A stretch of 64,000 nucleotides of DNA from Piper betle (Eukaryota > Streptophyta > Magnoliopsida > Piperales > Piperaceae). The stretch lies in the NCBI GenBank assembly GCA_033002965.1, contig JAURVB010000163.1:59857-123856 (forward strand), read 5' to 3'. Under the pieces are notes generated by a model. That model saw only the letters and a list, made by a program, of their open reading frames with translations, had not been told where the DNA came from and ran no database searches. Both the position numbers and the translations under genes were made by a program. Shown here piece after piece: positions 1 through 11,978 of the stretch; within the stretch, counting starts at the first letter, position 1; each line of letters starts with the position of its first letter.

Positions 1-12
1 TTTAAAATATAA

Positions 13-108
13 TTGATGTAAATATAATTGATGTAAACATAACTTCAAGAACATGGGCCTGGGTGTTACTTAAAATATAAATGATGTAAACATAACTTCA
101 AGAACATG
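13..108 (+). repeat. Short local duplication
   Basis: The 26-base string at 30-55 (GATGTAAACATAAC...) recurs exactly at 83-108, 53 bases further on. A shorter imperfect copy precedes it at about 13-27. It is a small tandem-type duplication with no coding sense. Confidence 0.75.
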
Positions 109-703
109 AATTCTAATATGACAGTAAGTCTAGAATTTATAAATCATAAAAATACAACATGTTCTGATAGCATGTGACAATGCATAAAATAAAATAACTC
201 AAAGTCCCACAGTCTCAGGCCATTTCCCATAGCCACATTTATAACGCAAGAGAATAAAAGGAAGTCCAATTTATTATCAATTCACCAAACCTTAGTTGGT
301 AAAAGAAACACCAACCACACTTTTAGTCCTCAGTCCAAAGCTGCTCACCTGCGGAGGTAATTCTGCATTAGTGATAAAACCACTAAGCCGCATAATTAAA
401 TGAAACAAGTCAATATAATCCCTATTATCATTTCTCGAAACTTTTAGTTGTTATGAGCCTATGCCGAGCTCTTAATATGCTAGGAGGGGAGGCCACCCCA
501 TCCAGCTCCAATCCCATGCATGTGCACACAAGCTACGCAGCCCACGGCTTGTAGTTACCGATATTTGCCATTGACTTACCCTCTCAGTATCACAAGTGCA
601 TAATGATTTGTCTTGTGCCATTGAGCCCTGTCACCCCTTTCGGCATGGGGGCAGGTAATCAATCTTTCAATGGGTGCTACCCTGCGTCGAATTGAGTCGA
701 CCC

Positions 704-837
704 CAGTTGCGCTCGGCGCATGGTGGTTTGATATGAATGCAAATCAACCAACATTCCCACATAGTAATTTAAAAGGTGTAGCCTCGTGTCAGACTGAGTC
801 AATTCCTTTATCCCAGTTGCACTCGGTGCATGGTGGT
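704..837 (+). repeat. Diverged direct duplication, about 110-bp period
   Basis: CAGTTGCGCTCGGCGCATGG at 704-723 recurs as CAGTTGCACTCGGTGCATGG at 814-833. Each copy is preceded by a GTCxxAxTGAGTC stretch (about 688 and 789). The differences are all transitions, as expected of old methylated repeat DNA. Confidence 0.6.
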
Positions 838-1689
838 CGAATCTAGGCTAGGGCCGACCAAGGCAGCTAAAAAGGGAAAATACAACATTTTAAATAAGTA
901 TACCGACCTAGATAGTTCGTAAGTGAACATGCAATCGTGACCAACGATCCTAATATGAACGAGAACATAAAATATACATAAGTATAATTTTATTTGAGTA
1001 GGAATGCATGCAACTACATGACTAATATATATATCATTATCAAAATTCGACAACATAAAGCAAGCAACATTCAACAATATTAAGTATTAAATTCTCAACA
1101 TTTACAACAAGTCTAGTGAGATAATTAATTATTAATGTGACATAATCATTTAAGTCATAATTTATATTTTAAATTAATTATTTAAATCATAATTCACCCT
1201 TCAGTAATGAAAAAGTAATTATTAACTTGTAAACAAGTATTTAATTACTATTATTAGTATATTTTCCTTTGAGATGAGAATTACCTAACCACAATCTTGA
1301 TGATTTAATTAATGGTTTTAATCTTTAATCATTATCATTATTAATAGCAATTTAATTAATTAAGTTGACCAATTAAATTATTTAAAATGATTTGTATTTT
1401 CCTAATTCAAAGATATTACTAACACAATTATTGTAAATTATTCAACTCAATAAAGGTTCGAACTCTATTTATTTTCATTATGCTATTTAGGTTTTTCTTA
1501 CACGATTATAGTTTAATAACCCATTTTCTACCTTATTAACTCGTTATTAAAATAATCAATTTATTTACCTAGTATAAAATTTAATATGATAAAGGTAAAA
1601 TCTTTATTTTATTAATTACTTATAACCATCCGATTTAAATTAATCGCTTGTAGTACACCGATTAATCATCAACCGTTTATCATTACCAT

Positions 1690-2440
1690 ATGTTTATTAC
1701 TCATGGTGATTTCGTACAATAATTAATTAGTTTAGCAATTTTAACCCATAACCATTAACATAATAATTTTTAAGGATTTGTTACAAGTTAATACTATTTT
1801 TAACTCGAGTCGATGCTGAGTCATGCATATATTACAGATCTACCATCTTCTTCTTCTCCACGCTCTTCCCTTCTCCGAAACTCATCTTTTCACCAAAAAC
1901 CAGACTTGTTCTTCTTCTCCCAGCCTCAAGACCACTTCTTTCTTGCACCTTGCTCCAATTGAGAGGTTCAGCTACCTTAGGCCGGCATCAACATAGGAAA
2001 ATCGGCCACCTTTGGACGACGCAGGGAAGAGGATCGTTCTCCCATGTCTGAACCTTCGCCGGCTTGAATTCAAGCAAGGATATCATTCGCGGTGGGCTAT
2101 GCCGGTGGCAGGAATTGCTGTAATGGAACCCTTGATGTTGCCGACGAAGAACAACTGGTGTCTACCTTCTAAAGCTTCCATTACAACGTTTGTTTCAGAG
2201 GAATGCCACCACCTTCGTCACCCTTGCACCTCCGCCCACTCACAGATGCAATTCCGCCACGAATCGAAAACAAGGGACACGGCAATGCTACCGTTCGACC
2301 CAGCAACCAGAGGGCCGTTGGGGTTGTGAGAGGCTGCCTTGTAAATTTTGTTTACAGTCGCCCATCTTGCCAACATTTTGCCCTCGTTGGCCATGGACGG
2401 GATTTCAGTTTTCAGTTTAGTTTAGTTTTTTTTTTTTTGA
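1690..2440 (+). mobile_element. LTR fragment related to the family-B solo LTR
   Basis: Bases 1760-1840 align by eye with 20245-20320 of the B LTR (19881-22853): a GATTTxxTAC run, then ACTCGAG followed by a second GAGTCA, then ATATTTACAG/ATATTACAG. After that both copies enter a C+T-rich leader and a GC-rich stretch (about 1850-2340 here). The open frames of about 80-105 codons inside it carry no known motif and overlap in all phases, as expected of GC-rich non-coding DNA. Neither end is preserved. Confidence 0.5.
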
Positions 2441-2810
2441 TTGTTGATTGAAGACATTAATTCTCATGATTATCAAGCTTATTATCAATTCAAAATATGC
2501 ATGCATGAAAATTAAGAATAGGGAGACAGGAAGAATACCCAAGCAAGGAGGAATCTGGCACCGGTAAGGAAGAGGAGAAGAAAATGAGAGAATGAAGGCA
2601 GCTAAGGTGAGGATGACACCTCCTCACAAAGTATAAAATGAAAATGATGGCTAGGGTATGTGAAAACACCCCAACACCAGCATTTCATTTAATCGGGCAA
2701 ATAATAAAATATAATAATTAACTGGGTAGAGAATAATATAAATAATAATAATAATTCTCCAACGTTCTGTCCTTCCCAGACTGAGTCAAATATATATATA
2801 TTTTCATAGT
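2441..2810 (-). other. Unassigned LTR-like fragment
   Basis: On the minus strand this reads GACTCAGTCTGGGAAGG (about 2770-2790), then an AT-rich part, then a C+T-rich leader (about 2525-2600). That is the same order as the start of other LTRs in the window. It abuts the truncated family-A LTR at about 2811. I see no gene. Confidence 0.3.
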
Positions 2811-3569
2811 CATTACGATGCACGACCAAGCGGAAGCGACACGGTCGTGGGGGTGCTGGTCCAGTGGCCAGGGCTGAGGCGGAGATTCGTCAGTGGTGAG
2901 TCAAAAGTGGTGGCGGTATTGAGGGTAAAAATCATGGGGAAGTCACTGGAAATCAATGGGTGAAGATAAAGCTAAGTGGATGGCTCAGATCTTGCCACGT
3001 TGCACGATCGAGATGTCTGACAACTCGTGGCCTAGAGGGGCCCACCTATGGATATATGTACTATACATATGTACGGAAATTTTGGATCGAGACCGTCCAA
3101 AGTCCAAACTGACTCGAGTCCACAAAGTGTCTCTATTGGTGGGAATTAAGGCAAGAAGGCTAACTAGGCCTTGAACCCTAAACTCAATCTAGCTGGGCCT
3201 ATAGAGGCACAAAACTAGTGATATGAAATCCCTATAATGCATGAAAATGAGATACCCTAAAAATCCCAAACAGATGCTAAACGCTGCAACGGCCTAGGTC
3301 TAGGCCTAAAATTTTGGCTAACTCATAAAAATTATATGTAGACCTCATGTGTAACTGATAACTCATTATACACAGTAACATAACTAAAGCTATCATATGC
3401 ATGTCAGGCATACTCAGCCTCCATAAGATGCTAACATGGCCATCTAGGCCTCATACTCATATTCTTAAAATTATTCTGGCTGGAGCTCGCTCGAACTGAC
3501 TCGATACTGACCCAAACCAGAAAAACTACAGTCGGTTAAAACCCTATATGCCGAAGTTGGGGTTATACA
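2811..3569 (-). repeat. Truncated 3' LTR of the family-A element
   Basis: It aligns with 8885-9554 nearly end to end (shared AAATGGTGAAGATAAAGCT-type, GGGGCCCACCT, GAGACCxTCCAAAGTCC and CCGAAGTTGGGGTT stretches). Homology stops near 2811-2880, so roughly three quarters of the LTR is missing. The LTR start, in minus sense TGTATAACCCC, is at 3569. Confidence 0.75.
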
Positions 3570-6563
3570 ACCTCATAAAAATTCTGTCATCGAAATTGCT
3601 CTCATCAACTATGGTCAGAAGACTCAACTGAAGAAGTCATCTCGTTGGCAATCTGGTAGCTCTCCCTTGAAAGCTAGCTACATGGCCCAAACGGACCAAT
3701 ATGATGCTAGAACTCTGAATAGTGATGAAGCTCGCTAGCTCTTTAATAATTTGGCTGGATGGACTACACGTGATCGAATCATCTGGTGAAACATGTCATA
3801 CATGCTGAAATAATCTAACTGGACTTGCTCCTAAGGTCACTACAAACTATGGAGACTGAAATGCAATGACCTTGGTGGGAAAAATCTAGGCACACCCCTA
3901 AGGGTCTACTAGGTAGTGGAGCATGTACTCTAGTGTATTGCAAGGTATTAGTCTGAAATACATCAGGAAAAACTATATCGGGGTGAGGTATGTGGCCTAA
4001 CATCTACCCATGTCTCCCTGATCCTCATCAATGCGATAGGTCAACTACGTGTACACTTAGGGCACTTTGCTCTAGATCCTGCAAGCTATACTAAGGTGCC
4101 CTACAAGTCCTGCTAGCATATGGTGGACTATAGTACCAAATAAAGGTATATGCTAATGAACTGTATGGCACATTGTCGCTAGCCTAAGTCAAATAGTTAG
4201 ATGTCCCTATAAGAGGTAGACTGCTCACTATGTCTTAGCTAACTGAGTCCCGAGTCAAATATCTCACTCTGTTCCATAATAGAACAAGGACAATTGCTAT
4301 GACTCTATTGTGTGCTATGGCTCTCGTAACTATCTATAATACCGCTAACTACTACTGAAGAGGCTCTCTCTGATGAAATGAAGGTGAGAACACCTGTACA
4401 TGTACAGTGTGTCTCAAAGAGTATGAAAGCATACTTTGTATAGAACTGTGACTCTGCATCTAGTCTGTAACATGTGTGCTAGTCAATGTCTGCTCATCTC
4501 AACCATCTAGTAAACTGATGGTATGACTAATATATATGGAAATATGAATGTGAAAATACTCAGGTGAAAGCTTGGCTCTATCTGACATATCTGATCACAT
4601 GGAAGGAGGCTGGATCTGTGTTAGAAAATTAGTCATACTAGTCTAGGGCTCTAACTAAGAGGTGTCTCATCCTCACATAGTCTGACATCATGTCTCTATC
4701 TGTAGTGATGTAAGGATATTTGTCTGAGTCACAGTGGGGTAATGAAACTCTGTATAGGATACTGGGTGACTTAAAAATATGGCTTGTCTCTAAGATCATC
4801 ATGATTGGACTCTGCCATAGGTGGTCAACCTATGGAACAGCCAATTAACGACGAGTCTAAGAGATGGCTCCTAGGTGGCTCTACTTTAATCAACTAATAG
4901 TATGCATGTCTTTCTTGATATAGTACTAGTCATGCACTTCTAAACGTATGGAGTTCAAACAACCCAAAGGAACACTATCTCCCCTCAAGTTTACGGGGAC
5001 TCATATTAAGGTTTGACAATGTCTCGTTCACTCTTCAGTGGTGTGTGACCTGCCATCCCCTACCAATTTGTAGCACTAATCTTGACTCACATGACTACTA
5101 CCGCTGTGGTAGACTCTCAAGCAAAGCTGTCAGTTAAGATGAGCATACACTAGTGTCCTTCTATCTGGTCAACATGATCTGGTTTGATTGAAGTCCCTAT
5201 TTGCGTTGCTCCCAAGCATGGGTGAAGTTGTGTCCTCCAGACTGGTCTGCCATTGGCTACCGACATTGTAAGCCCTAAACAGTACCATGAAGGTACCTCC
5301 TATACTCAGGGCAAAGGCTAAATCTTACGGCTCAAGGTAAGGACCTAATCGTTTTGGCGAAACACACGAATAATTCTCTCTTCTCTCTGAAGGACGCTCC
5401 CTCACTGAACGCATCTTCTATGCCAAAATTCTAATACAAGTTGAACTCCTCTCATTGGCTGAGGTCACATTGCATGTCTGACCATCTGCCAATCATCTGC
5501 TATGTATACCTTGGCTAAAACTCATACATCTATTGTCATGCTTAGTGAACAATCTGATGATCCCCATAAGACTATCATTAACACTATCTTACAATACACA
5601 TCCCAAGGATGTCAGGTCAAGGCAATGGTATGCAAGATGGCTGGTGAAGTCAATCATGTGCCATCACATCCAAATAATTCTAGTGCACCTAACTTTCCTT
5701 AGCCCTGATGATGATAACGTAGTTATATCTTGTCCTCAATCTCTGACCCAACTCTCCTCTCAATACTGTGACATGTGGTCTCTGTGTAAAGCTAAGAACA
5801 TCCTCAAGTAGTTGTCCTCCTATAGGGTGAGATAACTACTTGGCCTTTCCTTTCACTATAACGACTCACTCAAATGGTGGTAGTGTATCACTGTCGGTGG
5901 TTGGGTAACATGGATGGCGGTTGTGCATCACAGACGATGGTTGTTCTACTCGGACGACGGTTGTACTACTCGGATGACGGTTGTGCTACTCAGACGGCGG
6001 TTGTGATATCCAGGTGCTGAAACCTGATCCTAATCATATTTGTTGTGAACCCATTACTGCCTCTGGCATGTATATCTCCATGTGTCTATCTCCCAGAGGT
6101 AGCTGCTATCAACTCTACTAAAGTTATCTACCGATGCGTGACCGATTCGGAGGGTCTGGATCATAGTGGTGGTGCGTATGATGGAAAGATAATGTTCAGC
6201 CCACACTAGTCTCTTGGTGCTCCAAATACTTCTGGTCACTATTCGTCCCAACATCAATTGACTAAGCATGTTGGAACTCTTACATCGTCCAAATCTTTTA
6301 CATGACAAAAGGAAAGATGTGTCTTTAAGCTTATCATGATATACATGTGAGATCCATGCTGGCATCTGCTGAAATCAAAATCTCATATCCATCTCATAAT
6401 TTCTCAAACTGTTAACACTGAAACATGCACTGCTCAGATCTGATTGAGCACACAATCTAAAATCTTAAGAGAGGACCAAAGGCAATACCTGTCAGTTTGG
6501 CTAAGGACAACTGCATACACTTAGCTCAAAATAAAAGTCTTTCATCTCAGTGGACCAAGACAT
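3570..6563 (-). other. Interior of the family-A element, no coding signal
   Basis: About 3 kb between primer site and 3' LTR. Open frames are at most about 100 codons (minus, 6054-6365) and show no gag, protease, reverse transcriptase or integrase motif that I can recognise. Next to the 3' LTR the minus strand reads TTTCGATGACAGAATTTTTA then TGAGG, a decayed form of the TTTCGGGGACGAAATT plus polypurine signature at the end of chromovirus pol. It therefore descends from a chromovirus but has lost or replaced its genes. A 20-bp minisatellite lies inside. Confidence 0.55.
5916..6015 (+). repeat. 20-bp minisatellite, 5 copies
   Basis: Copies start at 5916, 5936, 5956, 5976 and 5996. The core is GRYGGTTGTxCTACTCRGAC; the last copy decays after its first 10 bases. 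The period is not a multiple of three. Confidence 0.85.
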
Positions 6564-6576
6564 GGCTCTGATACCA
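6564..6576 (-). promoter_or_regulatory. Primer-binding site (initiator-Met tRNA), family-A element
   Basis: The minus strand reads TGGTATCAGAGCC, complementary to the 3' end of plant initiator methionine tRNA, three bases downstream of the LTR terminus ...GTGTTACA (6580). This fixes orientation and the inner LTR edge. Confidence 0.9.
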
Positions 6577-6579
6577 ACA

Positions 6580-9554
6580 TGTAACACTCTAATTTTTGTT
6601 CACCTAAGAACCAAATTAGAAATGTTACGATTGAGTCGAGTCATTTTTAAAGTGGTTTTTCGGTATGACTCGATCAATGAAATAGATCAAAACACGCTTC
6701 TTGGTGTAATGAGAATAGAAGAAATTATTAAATACGCTTCAAAACACATCAAACATAAACAAAAGTAAGAAAGTAAATAATTGCGCTGAGCTCAAGTGTT
6801 TGTAGCATTTATCTGTCTTTCCATCGAAGTTGATTTAGGATTTGCAGAGCTACATATATTATATGAAAAATGTTAGTAATGAATGTTACTAGTCCGAAAA
6901 ATAACTAATACAAACTCGCAAACGAGTATTCCAATACCCACGATAACTTATAAACTTGAAGATTGCCTCACATTGGGAGTTAAGCAAACAAACTTAAGCA
7001 AGTGCCGCCTCACATGCGCGACTCATACTCATAATCATATTCATATATACAACGCTTATACCCTCACATCTTCCATATCACCCGCCATGGTACTCGAGTG
7101 GCAAAAGGAATAGTTAAGTTAGCGCCACAAATTCTGGAAATGTGTTGCATTACATAGTACCCTCATACACCACACTACCACAGGGTTTGAAGGAGTACTA
7201 ATGTGGTCCGTTTATATCTCCGTACCACTCATTCTCTTATTCCTAAAATCCATAAAAATGGGTGTACTTATATAATAAGCTTAGGGAAGAGGCTTGTATC
7301 ATACATTTTTGGAGCTTCAGTTCGAAAAATAGAAGGGATCTCATCCATGTAGATTTATTAAACATGCATAGAAAACACATATAAATGACTTGACATCGGA
7401 GGGATGCAATAAAATGCCACTGATGCCATCCTACATATAAAACACAATTAAACTCGACACTCAAGGAGTCAAGCGAGAGAGAGAGTGAGAGAGATTCCTA
7501 CGGACCTATGGTCCAAGCTCCAAGCACATCATCACATCTACGGCAAGCTCGGACTCCATAACCTATATCAAAACCCACTGCTAGTAAAATACTAACATCT
7601 TTATATGATGTATGCTTGTGGTGTGTACTCATATTATCAATACATCTTAATAAATAAAACAGTGCCAACAAACCTATAACTAAATATGTATCACAAAAAT
7701 AAAGACATAATAATAATAAATAATAAATAATAAATAAATAAATAAACAAGAAAATACACTCATAGATAATTAGATAAATAATAAATACATAAACAAGAAC
7801 AATACTCTTATCATAAAATAATAATATTATTATACTATATAAATATACGGGTAAACAGGAGTAAATATCAAGATATACTCATGTTAGTAAACACATAAAT
7901 AATTAAATAATTAATAAATAATTAAATAATAATTTAATATGTAAAAAAATAGTTAATATTTATTAATCATGAATAATAATAATAATAATAATATCATTTT
8001 CCAATATAGAATACGTAATTAATACAAATAAATAATGACATACACACCAACAAACGAATAGATAAATAAATAAATACATATACACATACATACACAATTT
8101 AGTAAACATTAATATGACCAATTTTCATAAGTAAATATATCATTAATAATAATAAGTAATCGTATAGACATGTATTATAATGAATAAATCATGAATCATG
8201 TGAAATGAATAATAATAAATAAATCAATAAATAAAACAATAAACAAAGAAAAATAATCATAACACCTAAACATGCTGAATCATGTGAGTATGCATCTAGA
8301 CTAACATAAAGGTGTTCGAATTATCGAAACGATGTAAGAACGTACAAAATCAAACTTCAACTGGACCAAACTAATCTGAATGTGACTGAACCGAATGCGC
8401 TAAACCAACTTGGTTTGGGTTAAAGATACTTTGGGCTAGGTCAGCTACGCTGATGGACAAGGACAATGACATGGGCTGGTAGGCTTGGGCATGACTAGGT
8501 AGACGTAGGAGTCGCTAGGTAGACACGGGCACAACTAGGTGGACGCAACACGGGCATGTGGGTAAATGGGCCGAACAGGGGGACGGTAGTGCCCATTGTA
8601 GGAAAAAGCTGATGGCGGCTCTGATGGGGTCACCGCCAGTCAGAATCATTAAAGGACATTAATTAGGAGCTGCTGGTGATGACGATCGGCTAAGGTCGGT
8701 CACTAGCTGGCCGGAAAATCGCAAGAAAGGGGTCAGATCGCCACCGGGTGTGGCGATGTCACTGGTGGTGATCGCAGCTGCGGCTATCATTGTGGGTTGT
8801 CTCAAAATGGAGATCTCAGCAAATAGAAGCTATGTGGGTGGTCGGACTGGCCATAGGTGGCTAGCCAGAGCTGGAAAATGACTCAAACGGTGGCAAGGAT
8901 GGAGGAAATCATGTAAAATCCTGGGGAAGTCACTGGACATCAAATGGTGAAGATAAAGCTGAGTGGACGGCTTAGATCTTGCCATGTGGCACGATCGGGA
9001 CGTCTGACAACTTGTGGCTTGTAGGGGCCCACCTCTGGATATATGCACTATACATATGGATGAAATGTTCGGATCGAGACCATCCAAAGTCCAAACTGAC
9101 TCAAGTCCTCAAAGTGACTCTATTGGCAGGAATTGAGGCAAGAAGGCTAACTAGGCCTCGAACCCTAAACTCAATCTAGCTGGACCTGTAGGGGCACAAA
9201 CCAGTGATTCGAAATCCTTAAGATGCATGTAAATGAGATACTCTAAAAATCCCAAACGATTACTAAACACTGCAATGGCTTAGGTCTAGGCCTAAAATCG
9301 TGGCTAACTCATAAAAATCATATGATACCTTGTGCATTCACTGATAACTCATTATATACAGTATCATAACTGAAACTATCTTATGCATGTCAAGCACACA
9401 CAACCTCCATAAGATGCTCACATGGCCATCAGGGCCTCATACTCATATTCTTAAAATTAGTTTGGCTCGAGCTCGCTCGAACCGACTCGATGTTGACCCA
9501 AAACCAGAAAAACTACAATCTGCTAAACCTCTAACCCGAAGTTGGGGTTTTACA
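6580..9554 (-). repeat. 5' LTR of the family-A element, 2,975 bp
   Basis: The ends are TGTAAAACCCC (9554 inward, minus sense) and GAGTGTTACA (6580), giving TG...CA termini. In transcription order: a variable start, a GC-rich stretch (about 8900-8560), a very AT-rich stretch full of AATAAATAA (about 8250-7680), a promoter block (7558-7268) and a tail similar to 22854-23193. Pieces of this LTR recur at 2811-3569, 19401-19880 with 22854-23193, and 23194-25055. Confidence 0.85.
7268..7558 (-). promoter_or_regulatory. LTR promoter block of family A
   Basis: In minus sense the order is GAGTCCGAGCTTGCCGTAGA (7558-7539) with CTTGGAGCTTGG (7523-7512), a decayed GTCATTTAT (7390-7382), GGATGAGATCCCTTCTA (7348-7332) and a TATA-like TTATTATATAA (7279-7269). 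The same ordered block occurs in several other LTR families here, so it is probably the promoter region; no transcript evidence is available. Confidence 0.6.
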
Positions 9555-10000
9555 ACTTCAACATGAGTCAGAATGATCCCTATTCCAAAGCCTATAACTC
9601 TGGTTGGAGGAATCACCCAACTTTTGGATGAGGAGGAAATCAGTATGGAGGGCAAAAGCCTCAATCTCAGCTTCCAGCACAAGTTCAAGCTCCTCTTGGA
9701 TATCAAGGTAATGAGAACAATCAAATGTATCAACCTATTGGGAAGAAATGATCTTTGGTAGAAATGTTCATGCAGTTCAAGCAACCTCAACTGCAATAGA
9801 TGCTGTCTCAACAAGCATCTATGTGGAATTTCGAAAATCAGATTAGCCAATTGGCTAGTACATTGAACAACATACCACCTGCTAGACTTCCTAGTGACAC
9901 ACAAGTGTCTAGAATGGAAGATAAAAGGAAGTGTAAAGCAATAGAATTGATTAGTGTGAAAGAGTTACCTAATCCTTACAAAGTCCTAGAATAAGAAAGA
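9555..10000 (+). pseudogene. Athila-type gag, 3' part (old outer copy)
   Basis: Reading from 9563 gives DPYSKAYNSGWRNHPTFG, the conserved NPYSNTYNPGWRNHPNF-type segment that follows the zinc knuckle in Athila gag, then a Q/P-rich stretch and, from 9800, a phase with ENQISQLASTLN and RLPSDTQ that matches the usual end of the Athila gag. In-frame stops after TFG and after YQPIGKK show it is dead. The upstream gag is missing because the family-A element inserted at 9554/9555. Open frames on the opposite strand across this interval are shadows. Confidence 0.8.
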
Positions 10001-10179
10001 AAGGAGAAATTCGAGACTAAGGTGCAGAAGAAGAGAATAAAGATGGATGAATAGAGGTACAAAACTAGTTTCCCAACCCACCACTGCCAATATATTTTGA
10101 AAATTCCATTTCCATGGAGGTTGCAAATGAGTAAGCAGGATCATAAATTTCAAGAATATTTTGAAGAATAAAGATGGAT

Positions 10180-10660
10180 GGGAAACTTTTGGTCAACATT
10201 TCCTTTGCTGAAGCACTTGAACAAATGCCCAATTATGAAAAATTCATGAAACAAATATTGTCAAAGAAAAATGACTAGAAGAATTTGAAACAATAGCACT
10301 AAATGAAGAGTGTAGTGCAGTTTTAGAGAGACAACTTCCTCCTAAGTTAAAGGATCCAAGTCATTTTATCATTCCTTCTTCAATACGACCCAATTTTTCA
10401 AGCAAAGCAGTTTGTGATCTGGGCTCTAGCATTAACCTAATCCCATTGTCTATCTACAAGGGTTAGGATTGGAAGAAGTGAAGCCAACCATGGTAAAACT
10501 ACAAGTGGCTGATTGATCATATATTTTCCCTATAATTCAGATTGGAAACATTTTGGTTAAGATGAATAAGTTCATCTTTTGGCAGATTTTGTCGTGTTAG
10601 ACATGGAGGAAGATAAAGATATACCTCTCATTATTTGCAACTAGATGAACTTTCATAGAT
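10180..10660 (+). pseudogene. Athila-type gag-protease junction and aspartic protease
   Basis: Bases 10190-10272 encode NISFAEALEQMPNYEKFMKQ, the canonical Athila segment just before the protease. From about 10305 comes the EECSAVLERQLPPKLKDPS phase, then CDLGSSINLIP near 10410, where the protease active-site motif (D-[ST]-G) reads DLG as in Athila relatives, then a KFIF..DFVVLDMEED stretch near 10570-10620. Several stops and frame changes break it. In life it would mature the Gag-Pol polyprotein in virus-like particles. Confidence 0.75.
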
Positions 10661-10979
10661 GTGGCAAATAAAGAAATGTTTATTAGAGTTAATGATGAGA
10701 AAGTAGTGATTAATATTTTTAAGATAATGAAGGACCCTAAGTCAACAGATGATTGTTTTTGGGTTAATGTAATTCATGAGGATATTGCTAAGATTCAAGA
10801 GAAGCATCACTTGTCAGACCCTTTGGAGTAAGCTTTGGCTTTAGATGACACAGTCGTTGATGACTAAGAACTAGCTGATGTGGTAGCTTTGTTGGATGCA
10901 AAAACAAGCCTGACGAAAGAATGTGTTCATATTGAGCCTTTGCCCGTGCAAAGTTTAGAAATCAATGGAAATATATGAT
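10661..10979 (+). pseudogene. Decayed linker between protease and reverse transcriptase
   Basis: The reading continues with in-frame pieces such as FIDVANKEMFIRVNDEKV and DDCFWVN, the variable linker that separates protease from RT in Athila pol. Stops and a frameshift are present. It has no enzymatic signature of its own. Confidence 0.5.
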
Positions 10980-11978
10980 TTGTCATGCAACCTCCAAAGC
11001 AAGAATTGAAGCCTTTGCCCAAGCATTTAAGATATACATTTCTTAGAAACTCTAATACTCTCCCAATTATTATATTTGTTTCATTAACATCTTTATAGGA
11101 AGAAAAATTGCTGAAAATTTTGAGGAATCATAAGCAAACTATAGGATGGATCATTGTTGATATTTGAGGCATTTGCCTGAATGTCTGCATGCACAAGAGT
11201 TTTTTGGAGGAAGGACAAAAACCTTTCATGGAGCCTAAGAAGATTTATCAATCCTGTTATGAAGGAAATTGCAAAGAACAAGATTTTGAAGTGGCTAGAT
11301 GCAGAAATTATTTATCCAATTGCCTAATAGATCTTGGGCAAGTCCTATTCAATGTGTGTCAAAGAAAGGAGGATTGACTGTAGTACCTAATTAAAACAAT
11401 AAACTAATCCCTACAAGAATAGTTACCGGATGGAAGGTACATACGATTTACACAAAACTGAAAAAAGCCACAAAAAGATTATTTCCTTTACCCTCTATTG
11501 ACTAGGTGTTGGACAAATTAGTTGCTCAATAGTACTATTGTTTTTTAGATGGCTACTCAAGGTATAACCAAATTGTTATCCACCTAGAGGATCAAGGGAA
11601 GACCACATTTACATGTCCATAAGGAAAATTTTCTTTCAAAAGAATTCCCTTTCAAAGATGCATGATGGCAATCTTCTCTAATATGATAGAGAATGACATG
11701 AAAGTTTTTATGGATGACTTTTTAGTTTTTGAAGCACTCACAAAGAAGGTTTGAAAGCCTTAGATAGAGATTTGTAGAGATGTGAAATTCTAACTCAATG
11801 CTGAATTGATAAAATATTATTTTATAGTTAAAGAAGGAATAGTGATAGTATATAAGGTTTCAAGCAAATGCCCTGGAAGTGGGCAGAGCTAATTTGTAGA
11901 AATTATTGAGAAGTTCCCCACCTACCACAGTGAAGCGTATAAGAAGTTTTTTAGGCCTTGCAAAATTCTATAAGAGAT
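10980..11978 (+). pseudogene. Athila-type reverse transcriptase, 5' portion, interrupted by insertion
   Basis: Visible motifs in order: LKPLPKHLRYTFLRN (about 11010-11050), ILRNHKQTIGWIIVDI (about 11115-11165), PIDRSWASPIQCVSKKGGLT-type sequence (about 11325-11380), LDGYSRYNQI (about 11545), the catalytic-loop segment VFMDDF with both aspartates (about 11707-11724) and a GLAKFYKR segment (about 11955-11978). Stops and frame changes make it non-functional. It breaks exactly where the 11979-19111 element begins and resumes in sense at 19112 (FIKEFSKIVK), showing that one ancestral RT gene was split. Confidence 0.85.

Larger units (their letters stand above)
1..1330. other. AT-rich repeat-derived DNA, no gene
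   Basis: There is no credible coding region: the longest open frames are under 90 codons with no recognisable motif. Short internal duplications are listed separately. The reverse complement of about 190-400 reads like the distal part of a long LTR, with a GGTGAGCAGC-type stretch resembling the promoter block of LTRs elsewhere in the window, but the match is too weak to assign a family. It is probably decayed LTR-retrotransposon sequence running off the left edge. Confidence 0.4.
2811..9554 (-). mobile_element. Family-A LARD-like LTR retrotransposon (non-autonomous, truncated)
   Basis: On the minus strand the element starts with a 2,975-bp 5' LTR (6580-9554), a primer-binding site (6564-6576), an interior of about 3.0 kb without recognisable gag or pol (3570-6563) and a 3' LTR cut off at about 2811. 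Both LTR starts read TGTAxAACCCCAACTTCGG. Long LTRs with a non-coding interior fit the LARD class, which depends on enzymes of autonomous relatives; the initiator-Met primer site and the end-of-pol remnant point to Ty3/gypsy chromovirus helpers. It landed in an Athila gag (9555 onward). The other flank is lost, so no target duplication can be checked. A heavily decayed autonomous element is the alternative. Confidence 0.7.

Noticed and set aside
7680..8250. AATAAATAA-rich tract as a scaffold attachment region or replication origin
   Set aside because: The same AT-rich stretch is part of the family-A LTR (also at 24600-25050), so composition alone does not support a separate function.
9443..9904. 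153-codon minus-strand frame
   Set aside because: It is antisense to a recognisable Athila gag reading on the plus strand, so it is a shadow.
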